From Magnetovibrio sp. PR-2 (GTDB taxonomy: Bacteria > Pseudomonadota > Alphaproteobacteria > Rhodospirillales > Magnetovibrionaceae): DNA of 64,000 nt. A program made the position numbers and the translations under genes. Below, piece by piece: positions 28,693 to 37,138 of this stretch (positions are counted from its first letter, which is position 1; the number at the start of each line of letters is the position of its first letter). The DNA lies in assembly GCF_036689815.1 (NCBI RefSeq), contig NZ_JBAHUR010000001.1, positions 310,001 to 374,000 of the forward strand. Direction: 5' to 3'. The notes beneath the pieces were generated by a model. That model saw only the letters and a program-made list of their open reading frames with translations, was not told the DNA's origin and searched no databases.

Positions 28693-30129
28693 ATGTCGAA
28701 TTTGGTGAAGTGTGACCTTTGCATCATCGGTGCAGGTTCAGGGGGCTTGTCGGTCGCTGCGGGTGCCGTGCAAATGGGCGCCGACGTGGTGCTCATTGAA
28801 AAGGGCAAAATGGGCGGCGATTGTTTGAACTATGGCTGTGTGCCGTCCAAAGCCCTGTTGGCCGCTGGCCACGCCGCCCAAGACGCCCGTCACGCCAGCC
28901 GCTTTGGCATTGATGTGGGGGATGTGGGAATTGACGCCAAACAGGTCTTTGCGCACGTGCACGACGTCATCGCGGGCATCGCCCCCCACGACAGTGTGGA
29001 GCGGTTCGAAGGCTTAGGCGTTAACGTCATCCAAGGTGCGGGCCGCTTCACAGGTCCCAACACAGTTGCCGTCAACGACCAAACTGTGCATGCGAAAAAG
29101 ATCATCATCTCTACAGGATCGCGCGCGTTTGTGCCGGAGATTGAAGGTCTGGCCCCGCTGTATGTGCTGACCAACGAAAACATCTTTGAGCTTGAGAGCG
29201 TGCCCGAGCACTTGATCGTGGTCGGCGGCGGCCCCATTGGCTGTGAACTGGCCCAAGCGTTTCGGAACTTAGGTTCACAGGTCACCATCTTGGAGATGTT
29301 TAAGATCATGCCCAAGGATGATCCCGAGCTGGTGCGTGTGGTGCGAAACCGTCTGCTGGCCGACGGCGTGGTGATCCATGAAGGTGTCACCGTTGTGCGT
29401 GCCCAAGGAACCAAGGATGCGCCGGAGATCGTGTGCGAAGACGACGACGGGCGCGAACATGTGATCAAGGGCTCGCACCTGTTGATGGCGGCCGGACGCC
29501 GCCCTAATGTCGGCGGGTTGGATTTGGAGCGCGGTGGCATTGATTACACGCCGAAGGGCATCATGGTTGATGCACGTTTGCGCACATCCAACAAAAGCGT
29601 GTTTGCCATCGGCGACGTGGCAGGTGGGCTGCAGTTTACCCACGTGGCGGGCTATCACGCGGGCATCGTCATCCGCAACACGCTCTTTAAGCTGCCGGCC
29701 AAAGCCAAACACCAAACGGTGCCGTGGGTGACCTACACCGCCCCGGAGCTCGCGCAAGTGGGGCTCACCGAACGCCAAGCCCGCGATCAGTTTGGTGCAG
29801 ACAACATCCGTGTTTTGAAACACCCTTTCCAAGAAAACGACCGCGCCCGGGCGGAGCGTCTCACCGACGGTTTGGTCAAAGCCGTGGTGACCAAAAAGGG
29901 TAAGATTTTGGGCGCAGGTATCACCGGACCGCGTGCAGGGGAGCTGATCCAACCGTGGGTTTTGGCCATGGAACAAGGCCTCAAAATTGGGGCTTTGGCG
30001 TCCACCATCGCCCCGTATCCGACCTTGGGCGAAGTGAGCAAGCGCGCGGCGGGCAGCTTTTATACGCCGTCTTTGTTCAGCGACCGCACCCGCAAAATCG
30101 TTCGGTTCGTGTTGAAATTTCTTTCATAA
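28693..30129 (+). CDS. FAD-dependent disulfide reductase (Mer/Lpd family)
   Basis: 478 residues. It belongs to class I pyridine nucleotide-disulfide oxidoreductases. FAD binding is shown by IIGAGSGGLS. The redox pair is Cys44/Cys49 in GGDCLNYGCVPSKAL. NAD(P) binding is at VVGGGPIGCELA, and a second FAD site is at VFAIGDVAGG. The C-terminus has TIAPYPTLGEVSKRAA; the His-Glu pair seen in lipoamide dehydrogenase is not evident, so it is more like the mercuric-reductase-like group of unknown substrate. It forms an operon with the VTT protein. Confidence 0.9.
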   Translation: MSNLVKCDLCIIGAGSGGLSVAAGAVQMGADVVLIEKGKMGGDCLNYGCVPSKALLAAGHAAQDARHASRFGIDVGDVGIDAKQVFAHVHDVIAGIAPHDSVERFEGLGVNVIQGAGRFTGPNTVAVNDQTVHAKKIIISTGSRAFVPEIEGLAPLYVLTNENIFELESVPEHLIVVGGGPIGCELAQAFRNLGSQVTILEMFKIMPKDDPELVRVVRNRLLADGVVIHEGVTVVRAQGTKDAPEIVCEDDDGREHVIKGSHLLMAAGRRPNVGGLDLERGGIDYTPKGIMVDARLRTSNKSVFAIGDVAGGLQFTHVAGYHAGIVIRNTLFKLPAKAKHQTVPWVTYTAPELAQVGLTERQARDQFGADNIRVLKHPFQENDRARAERLTDGLVKAVVTKKGKILGAGITGPRAGELIQPWVLAMEQGLKIGALASTIAPYPTLGEVSKRAAGSFYTPSLFSDRTRKIVRFVLKFLS

Positions 30130-30199
30130 AACAAACCTGTTCGCCCCTACATTAGAAGCGTATTATATTTTTATGCGTTCTTTAGATCGGGGGTCGGTT

Positions 30200-31075
30200 A
30201 TGAACACACCGAAAAAGAAAACCAGTTATCGCGCCATGACGTCTTTGGTGACGACGTGGGCCTTTGTGGTCGCGACGGTCACGGGCGTGGTGCTCTACAT
30301 CACGCCCCAAGGGCGCATCGCCAACTGGGTGGTGTGGGACTTGGGCGGACTGACCAAGACCGCGTGGGGGGAGCTGCACATCATCTTCTCCATCGTCTTT
30401 GTGGTCGTGGGCGTGGTGCACCTAGTCTACAACTGGAAGCCGTTTAAGAATTACATGGCAGAGCGCGCCAAAGGCCATGTGCATGTGAGAAATACGGTCT
30501 ATGGTTCGTTGATTATCATCGCCGTGTTCTTTGGGTTGAGCCTCGCCAACGTGCCGCCCGCCAGTTGGATTTTTGATTTGGAAGACCAGATCAAAGACAG
30601 CTGGATTACCTCACCCGATTTTGAGCCGCCGTTCGGGCACGCCGAAGACGTGTCCTTGGTGGGCTTTGCCAAGCGCCAGTTCATCGATTTGCCCAAAGCC
30701 ATTGACGCCCTAAACGGCGAAGACATTGAGGTCCCGGACCGGCGCATGAAGCTGAAAGACATTGCCGCGGTTAATTCCACCACGCCTATGCATATCTATA
30801 TGGTCATCCGCCATTTGGAAGACCGCCCGGCTGTGCAATCGAGCTACACGCCTGAAGAGGTCGAAGCTCAGTTTGCCGGAACCGGGGTCGGACGCAAAAC
30901 GGCCGGGGCCCTGGCGAAAGAGTTGCAAATGGGGTTCGCCCTGTTCCAAGGCCGTCTAAAACTTGCAGGGATTGAGATTAAAGCCGAAGATAAGATCAAA
31001 CCCATCGCCGAGGCCCATGGGATTGAGGCGTTGGATGTGGTGAAGATGGCTTTGATCGAAGGATACCGTCCGTGA
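30200..31075 (+). CDS. DUF4405-like membrane protein with long C-terminal domain
   Basis: 291 residues from the ATG at 30200. Three to four membrane segments carry histidines in GELHIIFSIVF and VVHLVYNWKPF, a pattern of small cytochrome b-like (DUF4405) proteins. A polar C-terminal region of about 150 residues follows, with DRRMKLKDIAAVNSTTPMHI and a helical tail ending KMALIEGYRP. It is a longer relative of the protein at 2322-2870. Its last codons overlap the next gene by 4 bp (GTGA), so it is coupled to the methyltransferase pair. Heme binding is likely but not shown. Confidence 0.75.
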   Translation: MNTPKKKTSYRAMTSLVTTWAFVVATVTGVVLYITPQGRIANWVVWDLGGLTKTAWGELHIIFSIVFVVVGVVHLVYNWKPFKNYMAERAKGHVHVRNTVYGSLIIIAVFFGLSLANVPPASWIFDLEDQIKDSWITSPDFEPPFGHAEDVSLVGFAKRQFIDLPKAIDALNGEDIEVPDRRMKLKDIAAVNSTTPMHIYMVIRHLEDRPAVQSSYTPEEVEAQFAGTGVGRKTAGALAKELQMGFALFQGRLKLAGIEIKAEDKIKPIAEAHGIEALDVVKMALIEGYRP

Positions 31076-31860
31076 ACGTTCCAAACAATTGGGACCCGTC
31101 CCATTATCTGCAGTTCCAAGACCTGCGCTTGCGCCCGGCGCTTGATCTGTTAAGCCGCGTGCCCTTGGCCGATGTCCAGCGCCTGACCGATTTGGGCTGT
31201 GGCGCGGGCACGGTGACGCCGTACATTTGCAAACTGTGGCAAAACGCGTGGGTGCTGGGCATCGACAATTCCCCTGAAATGTTGCACCGCGCTGAAGTTC
31301 TCAACCCTGCGCTGAAGGTCCACTGGCAACAGGCCGACATCCAAGGCTGGTCGGCCCCCCAGCCCCAAGACCTGATCTATTCCAACGCCGTGCTGCATTG
31401 GCTGGATGATCATCAAACGTTGTTTCCCCATTTGATGGATCAGTTGGCCCCAGGTGGAACGCTTGCTATCCAAATGCCCAACCAACAGGCCGAACCGTCC
31501 CACGTCTTGATGAACGAGGTTGCTGCAAAAGGTCCATGGGCGTCGACGCTAGAGCCATTGCTGCGCGAAGCCCCTGTTGCGGACATGGGCGATTACTACG
31601 ACTGGCTCAAGCCCTTGAGCGAAACTCTGGATATCTGGGAAACCACCTATGCCCAGGTGTTGGACGGTGACGATCCGGTGTTAGACTGGATTGGTTCGAC
31701 CGCCTTAAAACCTTTGAGCGAAGCGCTGGACCCAGAAATGCGCAAAATGTTTGTCAACGCCTTGGCCCAAGAGTTGGCGCGCGCGTACCCCAAACGCCAA
31801 GACGGCAAGACCGTATTCCCGTTCCGCCGGCTGTTCATGGTCGCCACACGTCCGCAATGA
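31072..31860 (+). CDS. Methyltransferase, trans-aconitate methyltransferase-like (copy 1)
   Basis: 262 residues, GTG start. Motif I of class I SAM methyltransferases is DLGCGAGTVTPY. Family-specific stretches include NWDPSHYLQFQDLRLRPALDLL, YSNAVLHWLDDH and RRLFMVATR, as in trans-aconitate 2-methyltransferase (Tam). The actual acceptor is unknown. The stop overlaps the start of a second, related copy by 4 bp (ATGA). Both follow the DUF4405-like gene in one coupled operon. Confidence 0.85.
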   Translation: MNVPNNWDPSHYLQFQDLRLRPALDLLSRVPLADVQRLTDLGCGAGTVTPYICKLWQNAWVLGIDNSPEMLHRAEVLNPALKVHWQQADIQGWSAPQPQDLIYSNAVLHWLDDHQTLFPHLMDQLAPGGTLAIQMPNQQAEPSHVLMNEVAAKGPWASTLEPLLREAPVADMGDYYDWLKPLSETLDIWETTYAQVLDGDDPVLDWIGSTALKPLSEALDPEMRKMFVNALAQELARAYPKRQDGKTVFPFRRLFMVATRPQ

Positions 31861-32606
31861 GTGACGCGATAGACCCGCGCCTGCAACCGGCTCTGGATTT
31901 GCTCAACGCCGTGCCCTTGCAGTCGGCCCGACGTGTAACGGACTTGGGCTGTGGGCCGGGAAATGTGCTTCCCTATTTGCGTGAAAGATTTCCGGGGGCA
32001 GAACTCAGTGCGGTGGATCGCTCCACCGAATGGCTGATGCTGGCGCGTTCGCACCACGGAGATGATTTTGACTGCGTACAAGGCGACATCGCGCGGTGGG
32101 AGCCGGACGCGGCCCAAGACTTGATTTATGCCAACGCATCGCTGAACCAGCTGCACGATCACAAAAATCTGTTTCCAAAATTGATGGGCTTTTTAAACCC
32201 AGGCGGCGTGTTGGCGGTGCAAATGCCCAATCAATACAAAGAACCCAGCCACACCATCACCTTGGAGATCGCCAAAAACGGCCCCTGGGCCGAACGTCTT
32301 GTTCATCTGTTGCCTGATGATCCCGTATCTGAAATAGCAAGCTATGAGAAATGGTTGAGCCCGGTCAGTCAATCTCTCAAGATTTGGGAAGACACTTATG
32401 GTGAAACGTTGGTGGGTCGCGATGGGGTGGTGGATTGGGTCTTTGCGACCGATCTGGGGCGCCTGCGCGAAGCCTTGCCCCCTGAACTCAAAGGCCCGTT
32501 TCGCACCCAGCTGGCGGACAAGTTGCGCGCCGCTTATGCGCCCAAGGCAGACGGCAAGACAGACTTTGGGTTTCGTCGATTGTTTATGGTGGCGACCCGG
32601 GGGTGA
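31857..32606 (+). CDS. Methyltransferase, trans-aconitate methyltransferase-like (copy 2)
   Basis: 249 residues. Motif I is DLGCGPGNVLPY. It parallels copy 1 throughout: RLQPALDLL, IYANASLNQLHDH, QMPNQYKEPSH, and the same ending FRRLFMVATRG. It lacks the N-terminal YLQF region and reads SLNQLHDH where copy 1 has VLHWLDDH, so substrate choice has probably drifted. The pair arose by tandem duplication. The stop of this gene abuts the convergent diguanylate cyclase gene. Confidence 0.83.
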   Translation: MSDAIDPRLQPALDLLNAVPLQSARRVTDLGCGPGNVLPYLRERFPGAELSAVDRSTEWLMLARSHHGDDFDCVQGDIARWEPDAAQDLIYANASLNQLHDHKNLFPKLMGFLNPGGVLAVQMPNQYKEPSHTITLEIAKNGPWAERLVHLLPDDPVSEIASYEKWLSPVSQSLKIWEDTYGETLVGRDGVVDWVFATDLGRLREALPPELKGPFRTQLADKLRAAYAPKADGKTDFGFRRLFMVATRG

Positions 32607-33500
32607 TCAACTGGCTTTGGCCTTTTGGCGATACATATTGCGATCAGCTTCCAAAAGCGCATTGGTGATGCTTTGTTTGTGGGCATCGAAGACCACATCG
32701 CCGATGCTGAGCCCCAGTTCCCAGTGTGTGTCGGGGGTCAGCGTGTTTAACTCTTCAATCGCATTTTGAATGCGCGCGCGGGTGCGGTCCAAACGCCCGT
32801 CTTGCATATTGGTCAATAGGACCACGAATTCATCGCCGCCGAACCGAAACACCAAATCGCTTTTGCGCACGCTGTTGGTGAGGATGTTGGCGACGGTTTG
32901 CAAGGCATCGTCGCCCACCATATGGCCGAAGTCGTCATTGATGGTTTTGAAGTTGTCGACATCGATCATCATCAGCCCCAGCAGTTCGTGGCGGCGCTTG
33001 GCGTTGGCGATTTCGCGGTCAATGACTTCGTCGAAAAATTGACGGTTATACAAACCGGTCAGTCCGTCGTGAATGGCCATTTCCCGCAATTTCTGGGCTT
33101 TGGTATTGAGGTGAAATAGCAACACGTTGATGTTTTCCACCAACGCCGTTTCGCGAGAGGTGTGGGCGTGTTGATACACCTCGCATTTCAGGCAAGAGCC
33201 CAGCTTTTGGGCAAAGTCGCCGTCGCTTAAACCATCGCACAGCGTGCCGGCGGTGAGCCAGCAGCGCTCATGGGGGTTGGCGTAAGAAAGACAATCGGTC
33301 TTGGTGCAGTCGTTGACGGTCCAGCAATCGTTGGGACCAGCTAACGTGCGCAATTTGGCCAGGGCTGGAAAAGGGCCCAGGGCACTGTCGGCCTCAATGA
33401 CGTCGGCGATGAAGGTTTCCAAATGCGAATTGAGCTTATTCAGAAACGCATCCGGCTGCTTTTCGCAGCTCCGGTCCGGTTTTTGGTTTTTGCTTCCCAT
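32607..33500 (-). CDS. Diguanylate cyclase with two-CW Cys domain
   Basis: 297 residues. The GGDEF motif (221-225) is intact and an RxxD inhibitory-site motif lies upstream (212-215), so it should make c-di-GMP with product feedback. The N-terminal half holds a Cys-rich region: Cys59-Trp60, Cys65, Cys70, Cys80-Trp81, Cys88, Cys103 and Cys106. The spacing matches the two-CW domain, which may bind metal or sense redox state. No membrane segment is seen. The start has AGAGGGGG upstream. It converges with the methyltransferase pair. Confidence 0.9.
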   Translation of the reverse strand: MGSKNQKPDRSCEKQPDAFLNKLNSHLETFIADVIEADSALGPFPALAKLRTLAGPNDCWTVNDCTKTDCLSYANPHERCWLTAGTLCDGLSDGDFAQKLGSCLKCEVYQHAHTSRETALVENINVLLFHLNTKAQKLREMAIHDGLTGLYNRQFFDEVIDREIANAKRRHELLGLMMIDVDNFKTINDDFGHMVGDDALQTVANILTNSVRKSDLVFRFGGDEFVVLLTNMQDGRLDRTRARIQNAIEELNTLTPDTHWELGLSIGDVVFDAHKQSITNALLEADRNMYRQKAKAS

Positions 33501-33676
33501 CCCCCCCCCTCTTTCCTTGTCTGCGAGAGCAAGGCGCAGCGTCTGAATTGAAGTTCAGATCTTTTTCTTCTCTTAAAAAGTGTAGCACGCCGTGGGAGGG
33601 CTGGAAAGTTTAATCAAATGAAGTGTATATGCGTACGTCGCAACCAAGATACTTTGGCGCAGGCGTGCCAGTTTTA

Positions 33677-33705
33677 TTGCAATTTAGGTTTTGATCACTT
33701 ATATT
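33677..33705 (+). promoter_or_regulatory. Likely promoter of panBC
   Basis: TTGCAA and TATATT separated by 17 bp, about 92 bp before the panB start. It lies in the AT-rich 297-bp gap between the diguanylate cyclase gene and panB, which holds no other gene. Confidence 0.5.
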
Positions 33706-33797
33706 GTGCAGTGCAACATGGATTGCAAAACAGGTTTAAACAGGGCAAAGTTTCAAAACCCAACTGACAACAGTGGCATATAGATTGGGGAATCGGT

Positions 33798-34652
33798 ATG
33801 AGCACACATAAATCGATCAATGTCGATGCGGCCATGCGCCGCTTGACCGTTCCGGATATCCGCGCGCACAAGCGCCGCGATGGGGCCGAACCTTTGGTTT
33901 GCCTCACGGCCTACACCGTTTTGACGGCGCGCTTGTTGGACGCGCACACCGATCTTTTGTTGGTGGGGGACAGCCTCGGCATGGTGCTGTATGGGCTGGA
34001 CAGTACCGTCGGCGTGACCATGGACATGATGGTGTTGCACGGGCAAGCCGTGATGCGCGGGGCGAAACGCTCGTGCGTGATTGTCGACATGCCGTTCGGT
34101 TCCTACCAAGAAAGCCCCGAAGTCGCCTTTCGCAATGCGGCCCGCATTATGAAAGACGTGGGCTGCGCCGGTGTGAAGATCGAAGGCGGCGCGGAAATGG
34201 CGCCGACCGTGAAATTCCTGTCTGAGCGCGGCATCCCCGTTTTGGGCCACGTCGGTTTGATGCCCCAATCCGTCAACACCATGGGCGGTTTCAAAGCCCA
34301 AGGCCGTGAAGACGATGCGGCACAAAAAATCATTGATGACGCCAAAGCCTTGGAAGAGGCCGGTGCGTTCGCCGTGGTGGTCGAAGGCACCATGGAACAC
34401 ATCGCGCGCCGCATCACCGACGAAATCGCGGTTCCCACCATCGGCATCGGCGGCTCGCCCGCCTGCGACGGCCAGATTTTGGTGACCGAAGACATGGCCG
34501 GATTGTTCACCGAGTTCAAACCGAAGTTCGTCAAACGCTATATGGACTTGGGCGGTGGTTTGGCCGAAGCGGCGCGTCAGTATGCTGACGAAGTGCGCAC
34601 GGGAACCTTCCCCGCTGACGAACACTGCTTCGGGGTGAAGAAAAAGTCCTGA
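33798..34652 (+). CDS. panB: 3-methyl-2-oxobutanoate hydroxymethyltransferase
   Basis: 284 residues. It makes ketopantoate from 2-oxoisovalerate and methylene-tetrahydrofolate, the first step of pantothenate synthesis. Landmarks are [26 protein letters not shown], the metal-binding Asp and Glu region, VKIEGG, and [10 protein letters not shown]. The length is slightly above E. coli PanB and normal for the lineage. Its stop overlaps the panC start (TGATG), so panBC is translationally coupled. Confidence 0.97.
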   Translation: MSTHKSINVDAAMRRLTVPDIRAHKRRDGAEPLVCLTAYTVLTARLLDAHTDLLLVGDSLGMVLYGLDSTVGVTMDMMVLHGQAVMRGAKRSCVIVDMPFGSYQESPEVAFRNAARIMKDVGCAGVKIEGGAEMAPTVKFLSERGIPVLGHVGLMPQSVNTMGGFKAQGREDDAAQKIIDDAKALEEAGAFAVVVEGTMEHIARRITDEIAVPTIGIGGSPACDGQILVTEDMAGLFTEFKPKFVKRYMDLGGGLAEAARQYADEVRTGTFPADEHCFGVKKKS

Positions 34653-35506
34653 TGAGCGTTACGACCGTTCGCACCATTCAAGCGCTGCGCGACCAAGTGA
34701 AGGCTTGGCGCAAGGATGACCTGTTGGTGGGTGTCGTGCCGACCATGGGCGCGCTGCATGCGGGACATTTGTCGCTGGTTGAGGCCGCACTGTCCACGTG
34801 TGAGCGGGTTGTTGTGACGTTGTTCGTCAACCCGACCCAATTCGGCGAAGGCGAAGACTTTTCCGTCTATCCCCGCGACGAAGACCGTGACCGGTCCTTG
34901 ATCGAAGAGCGCGGCGCCCATGTGTTGTTCGCGCCTAAAGTCGAAGAAATGTATCCGCCGGGCTGCATCACAGAAGTCCACCTGCCGGGTCCTGACCGGA
35001 TCTTGGAAGGCTTGCACCGCCCGGGCCATTTCACCGGCGTGGCAACGGTGGTGACGAAGCTTTTGAACCAAGCCCAAGCGGACCATGCCTTTTTTGGGGA
35101 AAAAGACTTTCAGCAGCTGATGGTGATCAAAACCTTGGCGCGCGATTTGTGCATCCCCACGCAAATCCACGGTGTTGAAACCGTGCGCGAAGACGACGGC
35201 TTGGCGCTATCGTCGCGCAATATGTATTTGAACGTTGGTGAGCGCGAAACCGCGCCGATTTTGAACCAAACCCTGCGACAAGTCGCTGCAGACTACCGTG
35301 CGGGCGGCGACGGGGCCGCGTTATGCCGTGCGGCTGCAAAGACCCTCAAAGACGCAGGCTTTGGCCCAGTGGACTACGTCGCCATCGCCGACAGTGTGAC
35401 GTTCGCGGAACAAAAAACTTACGATCCCGCCCACCCCGCGCGCATTTTGGCCGCCGCCAAGCTGGGCCGGGCGCGTTTGATCGACAACATCGCCGTTGAT
35501 GATTGA
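34652..35506 (+). CDS. panC: Pantoate-beta-alanine ligase
   Basis: 284 residues. It joins pantoate and beta-alanine with ATP to give pantothenate. The nucleotidyltransferase HIGH motif is GALHAGHLSL after VPTMG. Other landmarks are VNPTQFG, HFTGVATVVTKL, FFGEKDFQQL, and the KMSKS-equivalent SSRNMYL. Coupled to panB. panD and panE are not in the window. Confidence 0.97.
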   Translation: MSVTTVRTIQALRDQVKAWRKDDLLVGVVPTMGALHAGHLSLVEAALSTCERVVVTLFVNPTQFGEGEDFSVYPRDEDRDRSLIEERGAHVLFAPKVEEMYPPGCITEVHLPGPDRILEGLHRPGHFTGVATVVTKLLNQAQADHAFFGEKDFQQLMVIKTLARDLCIPTQIHGVETVREDDGLALSSRNMYLNVGERETAPILNQTLRQVAADYRAGGDGAALCRAAAKTLKDAGFGPVDYVAIADSVTFAEQKTYDPAHPARILAAAKLGRARLIDNIAVDD

Positions 35507-35512
35507 TCGCAG

Positions 35513-35941
35513 ATGAGCGGTTATCTGGGCCTATTCTTCACCGCCTTCCTGGCCGCCACCATTTTTCCGTTTTCGTCCGAAGCCGTACTTGCAGGGTTGA
35601 GTGTTTCCGGCGGGTTCGAAGCCCTGTGGTTGTGGGGTGTCGCCACGGCGGGCAACACCTTGGGCGCCATGGTGAACTGGGCGCTGGGGCGGTGGTGTTT
35701 GCATTGGCAAGACCGGAAATGGTTCCCGTTCAAAGCCGATGATCTGGAAAAGGCCGATCGATGGTTTTCCAAGTGGGGCGTGTGGTCGTTGTTGCTGAGC
35801 TGGGTGCCGATCATTGGCGATCCCATCACCTTTGCGGCTGGGTTTTTGCGGGTGAAGTTTTGGCTCTTTAGCGTGTTGGTGCTGATCGCCAAAGGAGGCC
35901 GCTATTCAGCGGTTCTCCTGATCGCTCAGGGCTTCTTATAG
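35513..35941 (+). CDS. Small VTT/YqaA-like membrane protein
   Basis: 142 residues with about four membrane segments. It resembles YqaA, a short relative of DedA/VTT proteins: FPFSSEAVLAGLS, GNTLGAMVNWALGR, and SWVPIIGDPITFAAGF are typical. The function in the family is not settled. It starts 7 bp after panC but is probably unrelated to CoA synthesis. Its 3' end overlaps the convergent dehydrogenase-like gene by 16 bp. Confidence 0.82.
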   Translation: MSGYLGLFFTAFLAATIFPFSSEAVLAGLSVSGGFEALWLWGVATAGNTLGAMVNWALGRWCLHWQDRKWFPFKADDLEKADRWFSKWGVWSLLLSWVPIIGDPITFAAGFLRVKFWLFSVLVLIAKGGRYSAVLLIAQGFL

Positions 35942-37041
35942 CTCACCCGGTAAATTAAACCTGCGCCGTCGTCACTGATCAACAGCGATCCGTCCGGCAA
36001 GTCTTCCACATCCACGGGCCGTCCCCAAACGTCTTCGTTGGGGCGCAGCCAGCCTTCGATGAAAGGCTCTTTGCCGAGCGCTTGTCCGGCATCATTGAAG
36101 CGAATGCGCATGATGCGGTACCCCACAGGGATCGAGCGGTTCCACGAGCCATGTTGCGCCACAAAGGCGTCATGGCGGTAGTCTTCGGGGAACATGTCGC
36201 CTTCGTAAAAATCTACGCCCAAGGGGGCCACGTGGGCTTGGAATTTGATCTGGGGTTTGACGGTGCCTTGGGGTGGGGACAAGAGCTTAAATTGCGGCGT
36301 GCGGTCTTCACCACCGCCAAACCAAGGAAAGCCATAGTGCGCGCCCAGGCCTTCTAAGGCATTGAGTTCGTCCGGCGGACTGTCATCCCCCATGCCGTCC
36401 GCGCCGTTGTCGGTGAAAAAGATCTGCCCCGTTTGGGGGTTTACATCCAACCCAACCGTGTTGCGCACGCCGGTGGCGGCAATTTCAGGCTGGCCCCATT
36501 TGCCGGGGGTGAACTTTAAGATGGTGCCTTCCAGTCCATGTAGGCTACAGACATTGCACGCAGCGCCGACGCCCATATACAGTGCGCCGTCCGCCCCGAA
36601 CGTCATGTAGCGATACCCATGCCAAGATTTGTCGGGCAGGCCGTCAAACAACACCTCAGGCGTCTGTCCCGCCAGTGCATCGATGGCGGGGACGTGGTAG
36701 CGCGTCAGCCGATTTTGCTCACCGACATAAAGATAGCCGTCTTTCCACGCAATGCCATTGGCGGCCTTAAGCCCCGAAAGGACCGGATAGGTTGGACGCA
36801 ATCCGTCGTCGTCGCTGAGCGGTATGGCGTAGATGGTGTCGCGCCGCGTGCTGACAAAAACCACACCCAGTTGTGGGGCGAAGTCTATGGCACGCGCGCC
36901 TCGGGCACGGGCGAAAACCTCAATGGAAAATCCGGGGGGCAGTTTTAAATCCTGCACCCACGATTGCGCGGTTACGGGCTTGGGCTGGTACGTCAATAGC
37001 CCGAGACCAATCAGAAAAGCTGTAAAAAAATGATGTTTCAT
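35926..37041 (-). CDS. Exported sorbosone/glucose dehydrogenase-like beta-propeller
   Basis: 371 residues from the ATG at 37041; a longer frame would run through a terminator. A signal peptide (about 1-25, before QSWVQDL) sends it to the periplasm. The rest is a six-bladed propeller of the soluble quinoprotein glucose/sorbosone dehydrogenase type, with LPPGFSIEVFARARGARAIDF at the start, VGLDVNPQTGQIFFTDNGADG, HGSWNRSIPVGYR, and GRPVDVEDLPDGSLLISDDGAG at the end. Family enzymes use PQQ; the substrate here is unknown. Confidence 0.88.
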   Translation of the reverse strand: MKHHFFTAFLIGLGLLTYQPKPVTAQSWVQDLKLPPGFSIEVFARARGARAIDFAPQLGVVFVSTRRDTIYAIPLSDDDGLRPTYPVLSGLKAANGIAWKDGYLYVGEQNRLTRYHVPAIDALAGQTPEVLFDGLPDKSWHGYRYMTFGADGALYMGVGAACNVCSLHGLEGTILKFTPGKWGQPEIAATGVRNTVGLDVNPQTGQIFFTDNGADGMGDDSPPDELNALEGLGAHYGFPWFGGGEDRTPQFKLLSPPQGTVKPQIKFQAHVAPLGVDFYEGDMFPEDYRHDAFVAQHGSWNRSIPVGYRIMRIRFNDAGQALGKEPFIEGWLRPNEDVWGRPVDVEDLPDGSLLISDDGAGLIYRVSYKKP

Positions 37042-37081
37042 AGTGATCGATATATGGGATTTAAGAGCGTCTTCACCAAAT

Positions 37082-37119
37082 AAAAAAAACGCCCGCAACC
37101 TCGGGGCTGCGGGCGTTTT
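37082..37119 (-). terminator. Intrinsic terminator of the FadL-type gene
   Basis: AAAACGCCCGCA and TGCGGGCGTTTT form a perfect 12-bp stem with a 10-base loop. The minus-strand RNA ends in eight U. It isolates the porin gene from the dehydrogenase-like gene 41 bp further on. Confidence 0.9.
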
Positions 37120-37138
37120 ATTCGGTGCGTTCGTCAGC

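Noticed and set aside
33753-34625. Long open frame opposite panB
   Set aside because: Antisense to panB, with shadow-frame composition and no ribosome site.
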